Origin: Leucobacter allii
GTDB taxonomy: Bacteria; Actinomycetota; Actinomycetes; Actinomycetales; Microbacteriaceae
Direction: 5' to 3'
Length of the DNA: 64,000 bases
NCBI RefSeq assembly: GCF_022919155.1
Contig: NZ_CP095045.1
Coordinates: forward strand, 1,736,001-1,800,000
Shown: one piece after another, positions 59,929 to 64,000 of the stretch
How the letters are laid out: each line of letters begins with the position of its first letter
How positions within the stretch are numbered: position 1 is the stretch's first letter
The notes under the pieces: generated by a model
What the model was told of the DNA's origin: nothing
Database searches by the model: none
Seen by the model: only the letters and a program-made list of their open reading frames with translations
Position numbers and translations under genes: made by a program

Positions 59929-60531
59929 ATGCCCCGCGCCTCCGCCGCCGACGCCGCTCTGACCGCCCGCCGCCTCCTCGAGGCCGCCGCGGCGCTCTTC
60001 GGCGCCCGCGGATTCGCCGACGTCGCCCTCGACGACGTGGCGCGAGCCGCCGGGGTCACCCGGGGCGCGGTCTACCACCACTACGGCAGCAAGACCCGGC
60101 TCTTCGCCGCGGTCGTCGAGCACCTGCAGGCGCACGTCGCTGCGGCGATCGTCGCGGCGGCCGCGGACCCCGGGGCGGGCGGGCGCACCGCGGGTCCCGA
60201 GGAGCGGCTGCGGGCGGGCTCGCACGCCTTCCTCGACGCGGTCACCTCGGACCGCACCGTGCGCGTCCTCCTCATCGACGCGCCCGCGGTCCTCGGCTGG
60301 CAGGAGTGGCGGCGCCTCGACGCGGAGCACGCGATCGTCGAACTCCGCGATGCGCTCGCCGACGTCGGCATCGCGGATGACCTCCGCGACGCGCTCGCCG
60401 CGCAACTCTCCGGGGCGATGAACGACGCCGCCCTCTGGATCGCGCAGCACGACGATCCCGAGACCGCTCGGGCCCGCGCGCATGCCGCGCTCAACCGCCT
60501 GCTCGCCGCGGCGCTCATCGCGACGGACTGA
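59929..60531 (+). CDS. TetR-family transcriptional regulator of the VOC gene
   Basis: A 200-residue TetR regulator. The HTH lies at about residues 33-55 (ALDDVARAAGVTRGAVYHHYGSK). The C-terminal domain is of the TetR_C type found in repressors of small-molecule resistance genes. AAAGGA precedes the ATG inside the operator, so autorepression is expected. The ligand is unknown. Confidence 0.92.
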   Translation: MPRASAADAALTARRLLEAAAALFGARGFADVALDDVARAAGVTRGAVYHHYGSKTRLFAAVVEHLQAHVAAAIVAAAADPGAGGRTAGPEERLRAGSHAFLDAVTSDRTVRVLLIDAPAVLGWQEWRRLDAEHAIVELRDALADVGIADDLRDALAAQLSGAMNDAALWIAQHDDPETARARAHAALNRLLAAALIATD

Positions 60532-60629
60532 TCCGCAGCCAGCGTATGCGCGACGCGCGCGATGCTCGTTCACGCGATTCCACGATCCGATGCCGTGAGA
60601 ATCCCGCGACCTTTTGGCAGACTGGTCGC

Positions 60630-61205
60630 ATGACCGAGATTCGCCTCACCGACGACGCCGCGGCCGACGCCCTGCTGACCGACAATCCGCTGGCCCTTCT
60701 CATCGGCATGCTCCTCGACCAGCAGGTGGCGATGGAGACCGCCTTCGCCGGACCGCTGAAGATCCGCGAGCGGATCGGCGGGCTCGACGCCCGCACGATC
60801 GCGGAGTGCGATCCCGAAGAGTTCGCCGCCGCGTTCAAGCAGACCCCTGCGGTGCACCGCTTCCCGGGCTCGATGGCGGGACGGGTGCAGGCGCTCTGCC
60901 GCACGCTCCTCGAGGAGTGGGACGGCGACGCGGCCGCGATCTGGACGACGGACGAGCCGGACGGACCGACGGTCCTGCGCCGCCTGCGCGCGCTCCCCGG
61001 CTTCGGGGAGCAGAAGGCGAAGATCTTCCTCGCGCTGCTCGGCAAGCAGCGCGGCTTCGCGGGAGCGGGCTGGCGGGCGGCCGCAGCCCCCTACGGCGAG
61101 GAGGGCTCCTTCCGCAGCGTCGCCGACATCACCTCCCCCGAGACGCTGCTCAAGGTGCGGGAGACGAAGCGCGCCGCGAAGGCCGCGGCGAAGCGGCCCG
61201 CGTGA
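60630..61205 (+). CDS. HhH-GPD family base-excision protein
   Basis: A 191-residue protein with LLIGMLLDQQVAMETAF near the start and the helix-hairpin-helix LPGFGEQKAKIFLALL near residue 135. It lacks the C-terminal Fe-S cysteine cluster of endonuclease III, and a Lys/Ala-rich tail ends it. The usual catalytic Asp after the hairpin is not obvious, so activity is uncertain. CAGACT lies 6 nt before the ATG. Its stop overlaps the next start as GTGA. Confidence 0.88.
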   Translation: MTEIRLTDDAAADALLTDNPLALLIGMLLDQQVAMETAFAGPLKIRERIGGLDARTIAECDPEEFAAAFKQTPAVHRFPGSMAGRVQALCRTLLEEWDGDAAAIWTTDEPDGPTVLRRLRALPGFGEQKAKIFLALLGKQRGFAGAGWRAAAAPYGEEGSFRSVADITSPETLLKVRETKRAAKAAAKRPA

Positions 61206-62155
61206 GCGAGGGAGTCGCGGCGGTGAACGGCGCGGAGGCGTTCGCGCGCTCCGCCGAGCAGGTCGTCGCCTACCTCAACGCGCACACGCCGCTCACCGAC
61301 TGGTCGGTCTCGCGCGTCGCCCACGGCGAGCAGATCCACGTGCACGTGCATCACGATCGGATCCTCAACGTCGGCGACCGGGTGTCCTGGAACGAGTCCT
61401 TCTGCAGCCGGATGTCGGCCGGCGCGGCGCACGTCGTGCGCGACTCGCGCGCCGACCCCGACTACGCGGATCTCGAGGTCTCCGAACGCGTCGGCTCCTA
61501 CGCGGGGTACGCGATCTCCGACGACGACGGCGCGTTCTTCGGAGTGCTCTGCGGGGTCAGAGAGGCGCCGCTCGCCGCCGACGAGACCGTCGACGAGGAA
61601 CTCGTGCGATTGCTGAGCGAGCTGCTCTCATCGCAGCTCCGGCTCTCCCGCGGGATCGATCGGGGCCGCCGCTCGGCCGAGATCGCCGAGGCGCTCGCGC
61701 ACTCGGACGCCCTCACCGGCGTGCTCAACCGGCGGGGATGGGATCGCCTCGTCGCCGATGCGCAGGAGCGGGTGGATGCGTTCGGCGACCCCGTCGCCGT
61801 CGCGGTCGTGGACCTCGACGGGCTCAAGGCGGTGAACGACACCGAAGGGCACCGTGCCGGCGACGCACTCATCGCCCGCGCCGCCGCGACGCTCTCGGGC
61901 GCCTGCGCTGCCGCGCACCGGATCGCGCGGATCGGCGGGGACGAATTCGCGATCCTCGCGAGCGGCGTCGTGTCCTCCGAACTCGACAGCGGTTTCGCGG
62001 GGTTCCGCGCGGCCCTGCGCCGCGCCGGCGTCGCGGCGTCGATCGGCTGCGCGGCCGCGATCCCCGGGGTCACGAGCGTCGAGGACGCCATCGCCGCCGC
62101 CGATCGCGCGATGTACGCGAGCAAGCGCGCCCACCGAGGCGCCGGGGCGCGCTGA
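61202..62155 (+). CDS. GAF-GGDEF diguanylate cyclase
   Basis: A 317-residue soluble protein. A GAF-like sensor domain (about residues 10-145; WNESFCSRMSAGAAHVV) precedes a GGDEF domain (about 160-315) with DALTGVLNRRGWD, DLDGLKAVND and an intact RIGGDEFA. The RxxD inhibitory site that normally precedes GGDEF is not seen. It should make cyclic di-GMP in response to a small ligand. Translation is coupled to the HhH-GPD gene by GTGA, an unexpected partner. Confidence 0.9.
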   Translation: MSEGVAAVNGAEAFARSAEQVVAYLNAHTPLTDWSVSRVAHGEQIHVHVHHDRILNVGDRVSWNESFCSRMSAGAAHVVRDSRADPDYADLEVSERVGSYAGYAISDDDGAFFGVLCGVREAPLAADETVDEELVRLLSELLSSQLRLSRGIDRGRRSAEIAEALAHSDALTGVLNRRGWDRLVADAQERVDAFGDPVAVAVVDLDGLKAVNDTEGHRAGDALIARAAATLSGACAAAHRIARIGGDEFAILASGVVSSELDSGFAGFRAALRRAGVAASIGCAAAIPGVTSVEDAIAAADRAMYASKRAHRGAGAR

Positions 62156-62207
62156 ACCGCACTCGGGCGCGGTGCCGCCGCGCACGAGGCGGGAGCGGTC
62201 CGCGGTG

Positions 62208-62213
62208 TACGCT
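62208..62213 (+). promoter_or_regulatory. -10 box of tRNA-Arg
   Basis: TACGCT lies 9 bp before the mature tRNA 5' end, spacing that suits a promoter starting at or just before the tRNA. Confidence 0.55.
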
Positions 62214-62222
62214 TGACTGGCC

Positions 62223-62295
62223 GCCTCCGTAGCTCAGTGGATAGAGCAACGGCCTTCTAATCCGTCGGTCGCAGGTTCGAATCCTGCCGGGGGCA
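62223..62295 (+). tRNA. tRNA-Arg (anticodon TCT)
   Basis: A 73-nt tRNA: acceptor GCCTCCG/CGGGGGC with one T-G pair, D-arm AGCTCAGTGGATAGAGC, loop CTTCTAA with anticodon TCT, T-arm GCAGGTTCGAATCCTGC and discriminator A. The closing pair of the anticodon stem is C opposite T; the other four pairs of that stem hold. CCA is not encoded. Confidence 0.93.
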
Positions 62296-62331
62296 CTCCG
62301 GAACACCGCACCGCGCTCCGCGCGAGAAGGG

Positions 62332-63549
62332 ATGCATCGCGTGCGCGCCGCCTCCCGCCCCCGGCTCCCCTTCGAGGTCTGGGCCCTCGTCGCCGGCGGC
62401 TTCACCGTCGCCCTGGGCTACGGCGTCGTCGCGCCGGCCATCCCCCAGTTCGCCCTCGAGTTCGGCGTCTCCAGCTTCGCCGCATCGGCGATCGTGAGCG
62501 CCTTCGCCCTCATGCGCCTCGTCTCGGCGCCCCTCGCGGGTTGGACGGTCGGCAGATTCGGCGAGCGGCGCACCTACACCGTCGGCATCCTCATCGTCGC
62601 GGCCTCGACGGGGGCCGCCGCCCTCGCCGCGAACTACGCGCAGTTCGTCGTGCTGCGCGGCATCGGCGGGATCGGTTCGGCCATGTTCACCGTGGCCGCG
62701 ACGGCGCTCCTCATCAAGGTGAGCCCGCCGGACGCGCGCGGGCGCGTCGCGAGCCTCAACGCCGCCGGCTTCCTCCTCGGCGGACTCCTCGGGCCGGTGT
62801 TCGGCGGTCTCCTCGCCGTGTTCGGGCTGCGCGCGCCGTTCGTGTTCTACTTCTTCACCCTCATCGCCGCCGCGGCCGTCGTCGCCGTCGCGCTGCGGCG
62901 CTCCCGCAACGCGGCGAGCCCGGCCGCGGCCGCGGCCGACGCCCCCGAGGCGATGGCGCTGTGCGAGGCCTGGCGCGTGCCGCAGTACCGGGCCCTCCTC
63001 CTCTCCGTCTTCGCGTTCGGCTGGTCCTCCTACGGCGTCCGGGTCTCGGTGATCCCGATCCTCGTCGCGGTCGCCTTCCACGGAGATGCGGGGACGGCCG
63101 CGTGGGTGCTCGCCGCCTACGCGGCGGGCAACGCGATCCTCATCTTCCCCTCGGGGCGCTGGAACGACACCGTCGGCCGCAAGCCCATGCTCGTCATCGG
63201 CTGCGCGATCCTGGTCGTCACGTACCTGGCGGTGCCCGCCGCACCGAGCCTTCCGCTGCTGTTCGCGGTGATGCTCGTCGCCGGAGCCGGCTCCGCGCTC
63301 GTGAACCCCGGCCAGCAGGCGGTGCTCGCCGACGTGCTCGACGGGCGCCGGGGCGGCAGCGTCGTCGCCGCGTACTCGATGACGAGCGACCTCGGCGGGG
63401 TCATCGGTCCGCTCGTCGCCGGAGCCATCGTCGACCTCGCGGGCTTCGGCTGGGCATTCGCCGTCACCGCCTGCCTCATCGCCGTCGCGCTGGTCGCCTG
63501 GACCGTGCTCCCCGACTCCCGGCGGATCACCGGCCGAGCCGCGGGCTGA
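62332..63549 (+). CDS. MFS transporter
   Basis: A 405-residue permease with 12 predicted helices. The loop between helices 2 and 3 has GRFGERRTY and that between 8 and 9 has GRWNDTVGRKPM, the MFS signature. The central loop is short and Ala-rich. The family includes sugar and multidrug exporters (DHA1-like); the substrate is unknown. GAGAAGGG directly precedes the ATG; a GTG three codons in is an alternative start with better spacing. Confidence 0.9.
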   Translation: MHRVRAASRPRLPFEVWALVAGGFTVALGYGVVAPAIPQFALEFGVSSFAASAIVSAFALMRLVSAPLAGWTVGRFGERRTYTVGILIVAASTGAAALAANYAQFVVLRGIGGIGSAMFTVAATALLIKVSPPDARGRVASLNAAGFLLGGLLGPVFGGLLAVFGLRAPFVFYFFTLIAAAAVVAVALRRSRNAASPAAAAADAPEAMALCEAWRVPQYRALLLSVFAFGWSSYGVRVSVIPILVAVAFHGDAGTAAWVLAAYAAGNAILIFPSGRWNDTVGRKPMLVIGCAILVVTYLAVPAAPSLPLLFAVMLVAGAGSALVNPGQQAVLADVLDGRRGGSVVAAYSMTSDLGGVIGPLVAGAIVDLAGFGWAFAVTACLIAVALVAWTVLPDSRRITGRAAG

Positions 63550-63589
63550 CCGCTCGCGAGTCTCCCGTGCGGCTGCGTACAGTGGAGGC

Positions 63590-63952
63590 ATGGCACGCAT
63601 CGTCGCACTCAACTACCCGGCGGCCATCCCGGTCGGCCACGCCGTCGAGATCACCGAGTTCGCGGACACCCGCCCGGAGCGGAAACGGACGCGCGACCCG
63701 CGTTTCGAGGCATGCGCCGCACCCGCGATCGTCGATCTCGATACCGGGATCCGCTACATGAACCACGCGCACGCCTCCATCGCGGGCAACGGCGGCAACA
63801 GCTTCCGGGCCAACCGCTACCCCCTCGCCCCGCTCCCCTCGCTCACCGTCGAGCGGGTCTGGCGGGCGCGCGTCACGGCGTGCACGCTCGTGATGGTCGA
63901 GGGACTCGAGTCCCAGCACACGATGCTGGAGCTCGACGCGCCCTCGGGCTGA
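63590..63952 (+). CDS. Small hypothetical protein
   Basis: A 120-residue soluble protein, starting MARIVALNYPAAIPVGHAVE and containing RDPRFEACAAPAIVDLDTG and GGNSFRANRYPL. TACAGT lies exactly 6 nt before the ATG, so it is expressed from a leaderless promoter, and the frame has the base usage of its neighbours. No family is recognised. One Cys in each half may be structural. Confidence 0.75.
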   Translation: MARIVALNYPAAIPVGHAVEITEFADTRPERKRTRDPRFEACAAPAIVDLDTGIRYMNHAHASIAGNGGNSFRANRYPLAPLPSLTVERVWRARVTACTLVMVEGLESQHTMLELDAPSG

Positions 63953-63983
63953 GCACCCCACCACGCGGACGCGCTCCGAGGAC

Positions 63984-64000
63984 TCAGTCCTCGAGGTGGT
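63984..64000 (-). CDS. Possible C-terminal end of a leftward gene
   Basis: One frame on the complement reads HLED and then TGA at 63984-63986. This is the only hint of the next gene, which would enter from the right edge and converge on the hypothetical gene. Too short to assign. Confidence 0.25.

Noticed and set aside
63978..63992. GAGGACT-C-AGTCCTC palindrome at the right edge as an operator
   Set aside because: Only 7-bp arms at the end of a possible coding region and no context beyond the edge; chance cannot be excluded.

Overview
The window is about 70% G+C chromosomal DNA with G/C-ending codons, densely packed genes joined by ATGA, GTGA and TGATG stop/start overlaps, and many genes whose start codon sits 6-7 nt after a TANNNT -10 box, which implies leaderless transcripts. 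With the gene families present (thiL beside a DUF3515 lipoprotein, leuC-leuD-murA-plsC-gpsA-ddl, rplS-lepB-rnhB-murI-rph-rdgB, a CPWCW thioredoxin-fold protein, several leaderless regulators) this points to a high-GC actinobacterium, most likely Microbacteriaceae and perhaps a Leucobacter-like organism. The genus is an inference. There is no phage, IS element, CRISPR array or plasmid replication gene, so this looks like core chromosome with accessory genes interspersed.

Layout. 1-2113: the end of an ABC-2 exporter (permease, ATPase), then about 1 kb of non-coding DNA full of repeats, a perfect 28-bp-arm hairpin and hexanucleotide microsatellites. 2114-5200: recG and, divergently, rsmD, whose 3' end is copied as a 53-bp tandem repeat. 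5318-9186: a large secreted wall-anchored DUF5979 protein and an ECF sigma factor fused to its own zinc-finger, membrane-anchored anti-sigma region. 9448-14071: GABA catabolism (gabD, gabT) with a divergent PucR-type regulator. 14171-17920: a second ECF sigma/membrane partner operon, then thiL and a divergent DUF3515 lipoprotein. 17927-23436: an ABC importer of the nitrate/sulfonate type with two permeases, an MBL-fold hydrolase, a LysR regulator and a separate binding lipoprotein. 23614-30500: a long leftward run leuC-leuD-murA-plsC-gpsA-ddl, preceded by a leucine leader peptide with alternative hairpins. 30580-34634: a TerC-family membrane protein behind a probable yybP-ykoY (manganese) riboswitch, a UPF0114 membrane protein, tRNA-Leu(TAG), methionine aminopeptidase with a divergent XRE regulator, and an isochorismatase-like hydrolase. 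34648-41403: a beta-lactamase-fold lipoprotein, an SDR enzyme with an extra N-terminal domain, a TetR-LysE pair, and a 1024-residue fusion of APH-type kinase, a barrel-like linker domain and class III aminotransferase.

41525-45819 holds housekeeping genes (rdgB, rph, murI, rnhB, lepB, rplS). 46010-49898 has a small secreted protein, an APH-like kinase and a two-component system. Near-identical 15-bp motifs lie upstream of the two-component operon and upstream of the secreted protein. 50099-64000 carries a RibD/DHFR-like reductase, a RecQ-phosphoribosyltransferase fusion, a Nei-type glycosylase, rpiB, a DsbA-like protein, pepN-mscS-globin, a VOC protein with a divergent TetR across a 61-bp symmetrical operator, an HhH-GPD protein coupled to a GAF-GGDEF protein, tRNA-Arg(TCT), an MFS transporter and a small hypothetical gene.

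No wholly new multi-gene system is evident. The most interesting points are the leuC attenuator-like leader, the riboswitch-TerC unit, the kinase-lyase fusion, the two-permease importer with its LysR boxes, the TetR operator and the repeat-rich DNA at 1.1-2.1 kb.
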